A DNA stretch of 64,000 nt, from contig OX411544.1 of assembly GCA_948146395.1 (NCBI GenBank), positions 34,120,457-34,184,456 of the forward strand, written 5' to 3'. A program made the translations under genes and the position numbers. Positions 1-9,394 of the stretch are shown here, in pieces. Source of the DNA: Fragum whitleyi. Taxonomy: Eukaryota; Mollusca; Bivalvia; Cardiida; Cardiidae. Below the pieces are notes generated by a model that saw only the letters and a list, made by a program, of their open reading frames with translations, was not told the DNA's origin and ran no database searches. Within the stretch, counting starts at the first letter, position 1, and each line of letters opens with the position of its first letter.

Positions 1-490
1 GATGTTGCACCATACCTTACATCTCTTTTGAAAACAGACCAAACTGGTTTGACATGTATGTTGACAAAATAAATGGAAATTGATTGTTTCAAAAGAGCCT
101 TTTGAGACTGAGTTTCATATCAAAGGTTGTAGCACTACCTGGATGGTACTTCAGACTGTACTTTCTTAAATACGGGGCAATTTTATGCAACAATCATGCA
201 GTTGCTTGTTCTGTAAAAAATGACCCTTTTCCACAATGGTTTGGCTATGCCGCTATAGCTATGGCGGTCTTATGTTGCCTAACTGCTTGTGCTCACGAAT
301 AGCTTCATTTTGATATATAATATACCTGGACATACTGATTTTTCTTGGCTAATGAAGTGCCCTAAATATTGGGTCTCAAACACTTTACATGAACCTCAAG
401 GTTTGATTAACCTTTGGTTAGAATAAAACAGGAAATATGACATATGCCTGATAAAATAGAAAATTCAGTTAACTTTGTTTTATAATTATA
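1..490. other. AT-rich stretch, no gene recognised
   Basis: I see no coding exon, RNA gene or clear repeat here. A 72-codon plus-strand frame (84-302) has no recognisable domain and no supporting splice context. If the minus-strand YIF1 gene continues leftward, this would be part of the intron after its exon 3. That placement is inference. Confidence 0.5.
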
Positions 491-505
491 TACCAGTACT
501 TTTGA
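491..505. repeat. Target-site duplication, left, of SINE at 506-781
   Basis: The 15-mer TACCAGTACTTTTGA occurs here and again at 782-796, directly flanking the SINE. A perfect 15-base duplication is the expected mark of LINE-mediated insertion and fixes both ends of the element. Confidence 0.85.
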
Positions 506-781
506 TTGATTGATTGAATGGGGCTTTACGCTGCTTTCAACATTATTTCAGTTATATCGCGGCGGCTGGAGCGCCTAACAATGGATTCCTGGTATTTCTC
601 ACTCCAGTACTACCATAACATCCTTTCCTAGCCTCCAGCTGCTATCTCACATAGGTCTACGATTATCGACCCATTGGTGAGAGACAAATAGTCGGAAAGA
701 ATGAGTGCCGCCGTCGGGGATCCAACCCGTGACCTCTAGTTTGACAATCCGACGCGCTACCAACTGCGCTATGACGGCGGC
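506..781 (-). mobile_element. tRNA-derived SINE, full length (family S1)
   Basis: Read on the minus strand, it starts with GCCGCCGTCATAGCGCAG, a tRNA-like head with a box A (TAGCGCAGTTGG) and a box B (GGTCACGGGTTGGATCC). A body of about 200 bp follows, then a tail of TCAATCAATC units. The same body occurs at 39208-39483, 51903-52076 and 59112-59330, with worn copies at 58752-59108, 39725-39925 and 16620-16800. Perfect flanking duplications show a fairly young insertion. The head differs slightly from the 39 kb copy but keeps the same order. It resembles the RUDI-type SINEs described in bivalves, although I could not compare it with a library. Confidence 0.85.
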
Positions 782-966
782 TACCAGTACTTTTGAAAAA
801 ACGCGCATAAAGCTTCTGTTGAGAAATTTAATCCTTGTCATGCTGAATATATTTTAGCTAAAAATTTGCATCAAAATCAAAATGACAAAAGCACTGAATG
901 CACTTATTGCAAGTCAGCATTTCTTTCAAAAATGTAATTTTTTAACTCTCCTTGTTTAAATTTTTT

Positions 967-3013
967 CAAACAAGAGGGCCGTTGGCCCTGGGTCGCTCAC
1001 CTGAGAAAAAAGCTTCATTACCTAGGTATGTCCATGCAACCACAGAAAAAGAGATTTTCACTTATTCAATCAGATAACATTTGAAATAATCCTCCCCCCC
1101 CCTACTCCTCCCCTGATCATTATTTATTTAAGCTTTTTTCATAAAAGGTCTGTGATCAGCTAATCTATGCCAGATATTCAGGGTGAGTCTGAGGCTTTTA
1201 AAGTTTTCTTTAATGAGTTGATCAATCCATGTCAAATATAAAGGCTGTAGGGATTCAAAATTCTCAACAAAGCACTCCCCCTCCCCAAAATGCTCTGCAC
1301 CTGGTGAATCTACAGTCATGATTTTAGCTAATTCAATTAATGTCCATATGCTGATCATCAATACCAATTTTCAAGTCTGTAGGACTCCTGGTTCATTAGA
1401 AGAAGTTTAAAGATTACAAAAATGATCCAAAGTACTACCCCCTCCCCAAGACACTCAGCACCTGGTGACCTTACAGTCATGATTTCAGCTATTTTTATTA
1501 ATGTCAATATATTGATCACCCATGACAATTTTCAAGTCTGTAGGGTTCCTGATCCAGGGAAGAATAAGGTTAAAGATTTCAAAATTGATCCAAAGTACTA
1601 CCCCCTCCCCCCTAATGCTCCGCATCTGGTGAATCTACATTCATGATTTTAGATATTTTATTTTAGATCCATATGCTTATCATCAATGCCAATATTGAAG
1701 TCTGTAGGGCTCCTGGTTCATTAGAAGATGAAGGTTAAAGTTACAAAATTTTCACAAAAGTACTACCCCCTCCCCCCTGGTGCTCTGGACCTGGTGGCAT
1801 TACAGTCATGATTTTAGCTATTTTTATTAAGGTCTATGAGCTGATCATCCATGCCAATTTTCAAGTCTGTAGGGCTTGTTGTTCAGAAGAAGAAGAAAGG
1901 TTAAAGATAACAAAATTTTCACAAAAGTACTACCCTCTCCCCCCTGATGCTCTGCACCTGGTGAATCTACAGTCATGATTTTAGCTATTTTTATAAAGGT
2001 CCATATGCTGATCATCCATGCCAATATTCAAATCTGTCAGGCTCCTGGTTCAGAAGAAGAAGAAGAAGGTTAAAGATTACAAAATTTTCACAAAAGTACT
2101 ACCCCCTCCCCCCTGGTGCTCTGCACCTGGCAGCCCAACAGATATGATTTAAGCTATTTTTATTAAGGTCAATGAGCTGATCATCCATGCCAATTTTCAA
2201 GTCTGTAGGGCTTGTGGTTCAAAAGAAGAAGAAGGTTAAAGATTACAAAATTTTCACAAAAGTACTACCCTCCCCCCCCTGATGCTCTGCACCTGGTGAA
2301 TCTACAGTCATGATTTTAGCTATTTTTATAAAGGTCCATAAGCTGATCATCCATTCTAATATTCAAATCTGTCAGGCTCCTGGTTCAGAAGAAGAAGAAG
2401 GTTAAAGATTACAAAATTTTCACAAAAGTACTACCCCCTCCCCCCTGGTGCTCCGCACCTGGCAGCCCAACAGATATGATTTTAGCTATTTTTATTAAGG
2501 TCTATCAGCTGATCATCCATGCCAATTTTCAAGTCTGTAGGGCTCCTGGTTCCGAAGAAGAAGAAGGTTAAAGATTACAAAATTTACCCAAAGTACTACC
2601 CCCTCCCCCCTGGTGCTCCGCACCTGGTGGCCCAAAAGATATCATTTTAGCTATTTTAATTCAGGTCTATGAACTGATCATCCATGCCAAGTTTTAAGTC
2701 TGTAGGACTACTGGTTGAGAAGAAGAAGAATTTTAAAGATTTTCTTAAAATTTCACCTTTTGTTGCCATAGCAACCAGAGTTTTCCATGGATTTCAATTC
2801 TTTTAGCTATTTTTGAAGAGGACCACCTAAGTAACATTTCTGTAAAATTTGGTGTTAATTGGCCTAGTAGTTTAGGAGGAGATGTCGTTTAAAGAAATTG
2901 TTGACGGACGCCGGACGCCGGACGACGACCGACGACCGACGACCGAAGGACGGACGCCGGATGAAAGGTGATCACAATAGCTCACATGAGCACTTCGTGC
3001 TCAGGTGAGCTAA
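967..3013 (-). mobile_element. HINE/Helentron-like tandem-repeat element H1
   Basis: On the minus strand it starts in a T run, then TTTTTAGCTCACCTGAGCAC and its hairpin partner GTGCTCATGTGAGCT. A CCGGCGTCCGTCC-type microsatellite region follows (2905-2960), then about nine 160-170 bp imperfect tandem units (about 1140-2760). A subterminal CTCAGGTGAGC, which inverts the 5' repeat, comes next. The 3' end is the hairpin GGGCC-AAC-GGCCC followed by TCTTG. This asymmetric inverted repeat plus 3' hairpin is the known signature of Helentron-derived elements. There is no coding capacity. The assignment to rolling-circle elements is inference. Confidence 0.6.
1140..2760. repeat. Internal tandem array, ~165 bp unit, about nine to ten copies
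   Basis: The landmark AAGTCTGTAGG (or AATCTGTCAGG) recurs at about 1373, 1532, 1699, 1863, 2030, 2197, 2366, 2530 and 2696, giving spacings of 159-169 bp. Each unit also carries CTACCCCCTCCCCCCTG, a GCTCTGCACCTGG-like block and AGAAGAAGAAGGTTAAAGAT. The array lies wholly inside element H1. The unit size is close to the 160 bp class of bivalve satellites, but I cannot test homology. Confidence 0.85.
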
Positions 3014-3181
3014 AAAGGTGGTATATATCAAGATCAGACTGCACATACGTGCAGGCTGATCTTTGTCTATACCTCCTCCTTAAGAAGGAAAATTCCGGGT
3101 TCAGCATGACAAGTGTTAATAATTATATACCAGTACCTTGGAAACACACTTAAAGTTTCTGTTGAGAAATTTAAGATTATA

Positions 3182-3388
3182 CACCGTATTTCTCTTAATA
3201 ATAGCACCCCCCCCCCCCCTAATAGAAGCACTCCTTCATTCTTCACCAAGAAAACCCACTTCAAAAGCCTAAAATTAAAGAGCTTTTTGAGATTTCTTCT
3301 CTAATTTATTAATTATTCTTCTTCATTTATAATCATTTATATGATTGTTTAGAGGAAAATTACATCAAATAAAAGGGAAAAAGGCCTT
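3182..3388 (-). mobile_element. Hairpin MITE family C (worn copy)
   Basis: It starts with ACACCGTATTTCTCTTAATA and a run of about 14 C, and ends with AAAAGGGAAAAAGGCCTTGA. The inner part holds the degraded hairpin AATCATTTATATGATTGTTTAGAGG. Copies in the other orientation are at 26988-27190, 41272-41470 and 57969-58171. There is no coding sequence. Confidence 0.65.
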
Positions 3389-3508
3389 GATTGCCTCAAA
3401 AAGACATCAATTCAATGATCTTTTAAATCAGACTTAAAAAAAGCTCCCTGACCATGCAATGTACAGGAGCATTCATTAGGAGAAATATGGTAGCTGGAAT
3501 AAACTCAC

Positions 3509-3681
3509 ATTTTTATTGACTATATCTTTTCCTTGCCCAGCTAATGATGTGCCATACTGCATTGCCATTGATGCCATAGGGTCATTTAGAAACTGTTGCC
3601 CTGGAAATTGTTGTGGCTGGTTCCATCCCATAGGTCCTTGACCTTGATCTGGGTACTGGGGATTTCCATAGGGCTGACTTC
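3509..3681 (-). CDS. YIF1: YIF1 family protein, exon 3 (partial gene)
   Basis: Read on the minus strand, this 173-base exon follows an acceptor ATTTTAACAG and ends at a strong donor GTGAGT (3508-3503). It encodes a Gln/Pro-rich stretch beginning with SQPYGNPQYPDQGQG, then QFLNDPMASMAMQYGTSL and AGQGKDIVNKN. The second block matches the conserved motif of YIF1A/YIF1B just before their first conserved hydrophobic region (pattern DP-x-x-x-MAMxYGSSLAxxGKxxVxK). YIF1 proteins are multi-pass YIP1-family membrane proteins that work with YIP1 and Rab GTPases in ER-to-Golgi transport. The exon starts in phase 1, which fits exon 2 at 6198-6332, and ends in phase 0. The membrane part must lie in exons left of position 1. 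Family recognition is firm; A versus B paralogue cannot be told. Confidence 0.88.
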
Positions 3682-3689
3682 CTGTTAAA

Positions 3690-3765
3690 ATAGTCTTTTT
3701 GTCAAATTTTTTACCTTGATATGTGACCTTAACTTTGTCTGGTGACCTTGAACTTGTTATCTGAA
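3690..3765. promoter_or_regulatory. Cluster of AGGTCA-like half sites in YIF1 intron 2
   Basis: TACCTTGATATGTGACCTTA followed by GGTGACCTTGAACTTG gives several TGACCTT half sites (AAGGTCA on the other strand) within 60 bases. Such half sites are bound by nuclear receptors in animals. Here they may equally be a remnant of an H2/H4-type element, which carries the same motif. Function is not shown. Confidence 0.3.
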
Positions 3766-3907
3766 GATGTGCACCGATGAGATCTAACACTATGCAAACC
3801 AAATATGAGCTTTGTATCTTGAAAAATCAAGAGGTAATTGGTGATGTTCAATGTTTTTATTTATCTTTTTTTTATTTTTCATTTCGTTATGCCGATGTAT
3901 AATATTA

Positions 3908-4130
3908 AAACCCTTTGCTGTTTAATCCCTGCTTTTTACATGCCTGTCATTTTATGATTGAGAAAACATTGTGAAAAAAGAAGAAATTGCTTCTGACAAG
4001 CAATTTCTTCTTTTTCCACACTATTTTCTACTCTACTGAATGTTTATTTTTCAAATTAAATCCTTTTTAAATTTTCGTCTGCAAAACCTTTGAATTTGGA
4101 CAGGTCCAAAATTTTGTAAAACAGGAAAGT
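3908..4130 (+). mobile_element. piggyBac-like MITE, family A
   Basis: It starts AACCCTTTGCTGTTTAATCC and ends TTTTGTAAAACAGGAAAG, with a central hairpin whose arms are GAAGAAATTGCTT and AAGCAATTTCTTC. Closely similar copies are at 21291-21518, 36459-36674 (inverted) and 58870-59098. Other copies have the ends TTAACCCTTT...AGGGTTAA. There is no open frame. It lies in the intron between YIF1 exons 3 and 2. Confidence 0.85.
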
Positions 4131-4699
4131 GATAAGGTGACTTTGACCTTTTAAAGTAGATGGGTATCGTTGGTATGTATTGTCATGTCCAATATAAGCA
4201 TTGCATCTTAAATATGCTCAGAGTTAAGAGCTTTTTTGTAATTGTTTTTCAAAGTTTCTTAAAACAGAACAGACTGATTGACAGATGTACAGCTGTAAAA
4301 CAATATGCCCACAATCTTTCCATGTGGGGGCACATAAAGTTCAGATAGTAAGTTCGACTAAGTTGGTTTCAAATCAAATGTTGCATATCCCTGAAACAGG
4401 GTTGGCTCCTTAAAGTGTTTAATTCTTCAGTTGATTAGTTAGAACAAAACTGTTGTTTGTGTATATAGATCTACAGGCACTTACGATCATTTGGAAATAA
4501 CCCATCAAATTAATTTTGTTCATAATGTGAACACATTATAGCTTAGCTAACGATAAGTGTTTCACAATCTATTTCTGACATTGAATTATTCTTTCAAAGT
4601 AAATATTTTGGTTCTGTTTTTCAAAATTGCATTTTTTTTATTGAATATGAGCTGAAACTCCTTTCATTCATAGGATTCCCAAATTTAACCCTGGTATCA

Positions 4700-5425
4700 T
4701 GTGCAAATTCAAAGGCAGTTGTCCTCCCGGACGAGTGAAGAATGAATGGCATTTAATCATCATGTCTTGTGTCAGGATAAAATTGGATAAAATACAAAAA
4801 GACACTTCGAAAAAGTTTGCGGTGATAAAAGTTCGCAACACCTTGAATTGTAAACATTCATGTACTTTGATTTCTAAAAATAAAACTTCCGGTTTTTGCA
4901 TGATATAACACGCTACCCAAACTTTGTTAATACAAATCGATCTCACGATCAAGGAAAGTATCGAAAATAGAAATAAAATTTTCCCCTGTTTTGTTCATAT
5001 CTACTACTTTTTTGTCGCTAATAGCCACAACCATTGAAATTTACCCGAAAAATCCATGGTATTGTATGTTTATAAATGATATATTCTACTTGTGCCGATC
5101 TTTTTACTGGTATTTATTGCCCGGAATCTAATGTTTTTGAATGTCGTAAAAAATTGTACTTTCGTTTCGTCTGCACTTCAAGATGACGTTTCTAGATACA
5201 AAACATGGATTTATAGACCTGCAATTTCAAGTGAGTGATCAAAGATCAATTTTACATTGAAAATGATAGGAGATAACGGTTTCTCGAACCTCACTCTTTC
5301 TTGCGGAATTATAACGATCCCTAGGCCTATTAAAGGGTGAGTGACAATCAAACCAGGACAAGTTACTTTTTCAAGTCACTTGCCCTGCAGGACGAGCACC
5401 ATTTTCTGAATTCTTTGGACCCTGA
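4700..5425 (-). mobile_element. hAT-like non-autonomous element, family E (degraded)
   Basis: The right end is CTGAATTCTTTGGACCCTG. The body is the inverted counterpart of 52785-53432: both contain the tracts GTACTTTCGTTTCGTCTGCA, CCCGGAATCTAATGTTTTTG and the pair of GGACGAGTG/CACTTGCCCTGCAGG motifs. The CAGGGTCCAAAGAAT terminus is of the CAGGG type common in hAT elements. The left end is worn. There is no intact transposase. Confidence 0.55.
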
Positions 5426-5794
5426 AATTGGCAGCTCTTTGCATTCAAGTAGGACCAGTCAAGACTTTTTTTCAAAGGGGCTTACTGAAATTCCTTGTAG
5501 TAACCATAGAGATCCCTTAAGTGTTCCTTTCTTAATTTAACATATGGTACATACAGTTTCAAAGAAAAGAGCACAGAAAATCATAGGTTCATGTATTATT
5601 CACATATCTTGAAAAGAAAAAGGATTGTTTCTTCTCTTTGTTCCTTCGAACAAGTGCAGTAAGGATGTTGGCTTGGAAAAAAAAGGGAAATAGATTGAGG
5701 GAATATATAAATCTTAACGATACAGACGGATCCTAATGGAAACCTTTGCTTGGAAGTAATGGAATCCTTCAAACAGGGGGTTGGAATTCCCATG

Positions 5795-6140
5795 CCCAAC
5801 TTGTCTGACACAGGTTTTAACCACTTGAGGGCAAGTACATTTTTCTAGGCCACTTGTCCATAGATAAGTAAATACCAGAGCAAATCTGGATACAGTACTA
5901 AAAAGATCTAGGAGAAAAGTCATCCTATTGTTATGTATCAGAGAGGAAAAGACATTGTCTTTAATGAAGAAAATGCTGGGTTACAGCATTTTCTTCAATA
6001 AAAACAATGTTTTTCTTTATATTTATCAATTCATTTTTTTGTGGGCAAGTTCATTTTGATCTGGTAACAAGTAGGAAATCGACTTTTACTTGTTCATAGA
6101 CAAGGCAAGAAAAGTCATATTTCCACACCCCTGTTTCAAA
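5795..6140. mobile_element. MITE family D
   Basis: About 340 bp shared with 62075-62405. It includes CCACTTGTCCATAGA near one side and its inverse TTACTTGTTCATAGACAAG near the other, and a central hairpin with arms GAAGAAAATGCTG and CAGCATTTTCTTC. It lies in YIF1 intron 2, close to exon 2. A possible relative is at 31020-31375, which shares ACTTGTCCATGGACAAG-like ends. Confidence 0.6.
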
Positions 6141-6197
6141 TATTTTGGGATTCTTGGGATCCCAGAAAACTGCTAGTGAATCATTGGTAAATCCCAC

Positions 6198-6332
6198 CTG
6201 GGTCTGGATATCCGGCTTGCTGGGGTGGACCATACCCATACTGGGGTGGATGCTGTTGAACACTGGTATCTTGAAACAGCTGTGGCTTCTGAGCACTTTT
6301 CCTGCCCCTTTTACCCTTACTTCCTTGTGATG
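6198..6332 (-). CDS. YIF1: YIF1 family protein, exon 2 (partial gene)
   Basis: Read on the minus strand, it follows the acceptor TTTCATTTCAG and ends at the donor GTGGG (6197 downward). The 135-base exon encodes SQGSKGKRGRKSAQKPQLFQ then DTSVQQHPPQYGYGPPQQAG and YPDP. A basic stretch followed by an LF-[QD]-DTS motif is typical of the cytosolic N terminus of YIF1A and YIF1B. It enters with a phase-1 codon and leaves with a single G, which joins the GA of exon 3 as glycine, so the two exons splice in frame. The surroundings carry no competing frame. The exon is soluble and low in complexity, and the conserved membrane domain is not in this window. Confidence 0.82.
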
Positions 6333-7840
6333 CTGAAATGAAATTAGTTTCAGATTAATTAGGGCTCATGTGTGTCCCTTAAACCAGGTATTTGACCCTC
6401 CCAAATTTTAATTTATCCTACTGTAATCCATTTTAATTTTATGTCTATGGGGTCATTTTAACCAGCCGAATTTTAATAAATGCAATCTAAAAACTATTTT
6501 AAATTTTATTGTCACTAAGAATCTTATACACAAAATGAAACAGCATAAACAATAAAGGGTAATATATACACTTTGTAAATGTTCATTTATAAAGATAATT
6601 TCAAATAAACTGTTCAAGACTATGAATTTAACTGTTAAAGCCTGGTAATAAAATTTCAAGTCATCTCACTAACTCATTACATCTAGACCTGTTACAAGCA
6701 ATTAATTTACTTTTTTTCTAAAGTAGCCCTGCTTTCAGTAAAAGAAGAACTGAAGTACTTGCAACCACAAATCTTCCTCAAGAAACATTCTTTTCATGTT
6801 TCAAAACATAAAACGGGATACCATAGATGTCATTTTTGAGTGAAAACTTCTCGGAAAACAATTTAAGAAAAGAAGAAATTGTTGCTGTTGTTGTTTTTCG
6901 TTTGCTTGTTTGTTTGTTATTTTCCCCTGTTTTTCTTTTTTTTAAATGGATAGATTTGAAATACTATGTAATGCCATAAACTACAGGCCTGAAGGACCTA
7001 TACATGAGTTGACGGATGACGACTGGGTACCTTGTTGTTTACATCCGGGAAATCGCTGTTGGCAGGAAGATCTACCAGTTACATACACAAATAGCACAAT
7101 ATCCAATTTTCAAGTTATTGGATTGTACATTTCTAATGATATTTCCCAAATAACAAAGGTGTCAAAATTTAGTTAAATCATCCATTCTTTTGATAATGCA
7201 GTTGTAATCATGTGACATTGTCTTTGAAAAGGATAATTTTCGTCGAAAGATAACCACCAAGAAAATGTAAATGAACCCAAACAAATCGATGTTAAGCAAC
7301 CAATGAATCGAACATTCGACATGAATTTAGCTGTTTTCACGCTTTTTTGTTCACCCATCAGCTAAATATAGTATATCTTACCTATACTGAGTTAATTCGA
7401 ATTTCAATGCCAATTTTTCTTTATTCCATTTCCGTTATTCATCCCGTCACAGAAGTCAAACATTGGGAAAGGTTTTTGTAGCCTTTTCCCCTTATCTGTC
7501 TAAACATTATTAGTCCAGTTATTAGTTTTATCTAAATTTTGAGAATACCGTCTACTGTTGAAAACCGATTTGCTTCTGCACCCACCCCCACCCACAACCC
7601 CCGCACATTTAGATAATGGGTTAATCTAAGATAGGCTGTCACCAAACACATGATCTACCTTTTAAACAGCTTCTCTAGCGCTGACTTTAAATTGTTAAAA
7701 TCCTAAAGAATTTTCATTATGCGGCATAAAAATAGTAGCCATACTACACTGCCGCGGAGTCTCTTTGATCTGGCCGTAACTGGATGCGCTAATCGATATT
7801 GCCAATGTCATAAAACAGTAGCCGCTAATCACACACACTT
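6333..7840. other. Probable YIF1 intron 1 sequence, nothing recognised
   Basis: I see no exon with good splice sites on either strand and no clear repeat. A donor-like site at about 7382 (minus, TAG|GTAAGA) has an in-frame stop and no usable ATG before it. Short plus and minus frames up to 76 codons have no recognisable motif. Confidence 0.4.
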
Positions 7841-8584
7841 GCACATGATAAGAACAATTACAGACCAAAATCAATCTTACCAATCTTATCGAAAATCTTT
7901 GAAAAACATGTCTCAGATAGTTTGAAACATTATTTTGAAGCTAATAATCTCATGTTTACAAATCAATCAGGCTTTAGGAGTAATCATTCATGTGAAACCG
8001 CCCTTACAGCCATAGTTGATAACTGGATATCTGCAATTAATGACAGGAAATTGGTTGGAACAATTTTTCTTGACCTTACTAAAGCTTTTGATCTAGTAAA
8101 TCATACTGTCTTAATTGAAAAGCTCCAATGTTATAAGTTGTCTGATCATGCTGTGTCATGGTTTAAGTCATATCTTACAAATAGAACACAAAAAGTATGT
8201 ATTTCAGGAGAATTGTCTGATCCTCGGAACATCTCATCAGGTGTTCCTCAAGGTTCCGTTCTTGGTCCTCTCCTCTTTGTCATATATATAAATGATCTAC
8301 CTTTGCATTTGAAAACCGCAAATGCTGACATGTTTGCTGATGACACCTCCATAACAGTTATTGGGAAAACCTGTGAAGATGTCCATTCTTTACTCCAGTC
8401 TGAACTCAACTTGATACAGACTTGGTGTGAACAGAATACTATGATAATTAATAGTGATAAAACTAAAGCTATGTATATATCTCCATCACAAAATTCTCAA
8501 ATGAAGCTACAAAATAGATCAGATCTGACCCTCAATATTAATATTAATTTTAAAGAACAGCATTATTTCTGTAACAGCTATTTG
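7841..8584 (+). mobile_element. Non-LTR retrotransposon, reverse transcriptase fragment
   Basis: The open frame covers the fingers and palm of a LINE reverse transcriptase. It starts with a readable NYRPKSILPILSKIFEKH (about 7856-7909), continues through QSGFRSNHSCETAL, motif A FLDLTKAFD, motif B SSGVPQGSVLGPLLF and motif C MFADD, and ends with a WCEQN...INSDKT segment. There is a stop (TAA at about 7826) just before the conserved block, so the endonuclease and RT N terminus are missing. The frame departs from the family after about 8515 and stops near 8582, so the thumb and C terminus are lost. A TTG, not ATG, lies at 7922; I treat it as an internal codon. It is a dead 5'-truncated copy of a Jockey/CR1-group element. 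The catalytic Asp residues are still present. Confidence 0.9.
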
Positions 8585-9139
8585 ATTTATTAAACAAATA
8601 TTCAGCATGTATGGATATAGGTATATGTATACATATATTTGTATATGGGTACATCTATATATATATATATGTGAGTATTGAATTACATTTATATTTTGTT
8701 ACTTTTAGCACTTAAAAGTACTAATAACTTGAACCAGTCTTAATCATTTCCCTCTGTCCAACTATATGAAAACAAAATGGCAAATCTAGAAACTGTTGGT
8801 GACATCATCTTTCTTATCTTACCACATTGTTTTCCATTATTGAAATAGAAAATATTTATTTCAAGTATAACATCAAGCTGTTGTTATGTCACTCTAAAAA
8901 GGTATATTTAATAAGGCCACAACAAAATGTTTAATTGTTTTTTTTCTATTAATTTTTATAATCTAAGCCCTTATAATCGATATATCATGTGTAATTCAAT
9001 TAACCCTATACAAGACAACACAAAATTTAGAATGGTCTAGATCAAAGGATGCTGCTTATGACAAATTAAATTTAATGAAACTTTAAAAATCTTTGTCTCC
9101 ATGGAAAGAAAACATTTTGGACAATGAATGAACTGCTAA

Positions 9140-9394
9140 TAACAAGCAATTTCTTCAAATTCCTCAATGTTTTTGAAAGCTTTTTACTTCAGGGACATCA
9201 TAAAGATGGATTGTTTTTTGAAATGGGTTAACAAATTTTCATTTGTGTATAACATTGTGTAAATATCTGTGTAATCTCTGTAAATGTGATATTTTGAGGC
9301 CCATATGGAAGATTGGGAAACCAAATATGTAGCCTCTTTAAATAAAGTCGTTATTATTATTATTATTATTATTATATTATTATTATTATTATTG
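9140..9394 (+). mobile_element. Likely 3' end of a LINE with (TTA)n tail
   Basis: A non-coding stretch ends in CCTCTTTAAATAAAGTCG and an ATT/TTA repeat (about 9350-9394, with one interruption). A polyadenylation-like AATAAA followed by a short tandem repeat is the usual 3' end of CR1/Jockey-type elements, and it lies in the same orientation as the reverse transcriptase fragment at 7841-8584. The two may be one element with an internal deletion. That link is inference. Confidence 0.5.

Larger units (their letters stand above)
829..3122 (-). mobile_element. TTAA-flanked MITE, family B, split by a nested element
   Basis: The left end reads TTTAATCCTTGTCATGCTGA and the right end TTCAGCATGACAAGTGTTAA, the terminal inverted repeats of family B. 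Internal sequence characteristic of the family (CAGACTGCACATACGTGCAG with a GATCTTTGTCTATACC flank) is at 3028-3075. The family also occurs at 45872-46103, 55273-55515, 58483-58726 and 60638-61786. TTAA at the ends suggests piggyBac-type mobilisation. The copy is interrupted by the element at 967-3013. Confidence 0.7.
482..3172. repeat. Direct repeat of about 55 bp flanking a nest of elements
   Basis: A segment running TAATTATATACCAGTAC, then TAAAGYTTCTGTTGAGAAAT, is present at 482-832 (interrupted by the SINE) and again at 3117-3172. Between the two copies lies the family B MITE that carries the tandem-repeat element. The duplication is longer than any target-site duplication of the enclosed elements, so it looks like a local duplication or an unequal exchange product. 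Confidence 0.55.

Noticed and set aside
7382..7500. Alternative YIF1 first exon with donor TAG|GTAAGA
   Set aside because: The required frame has an in-frame TAA and no ATG after it.
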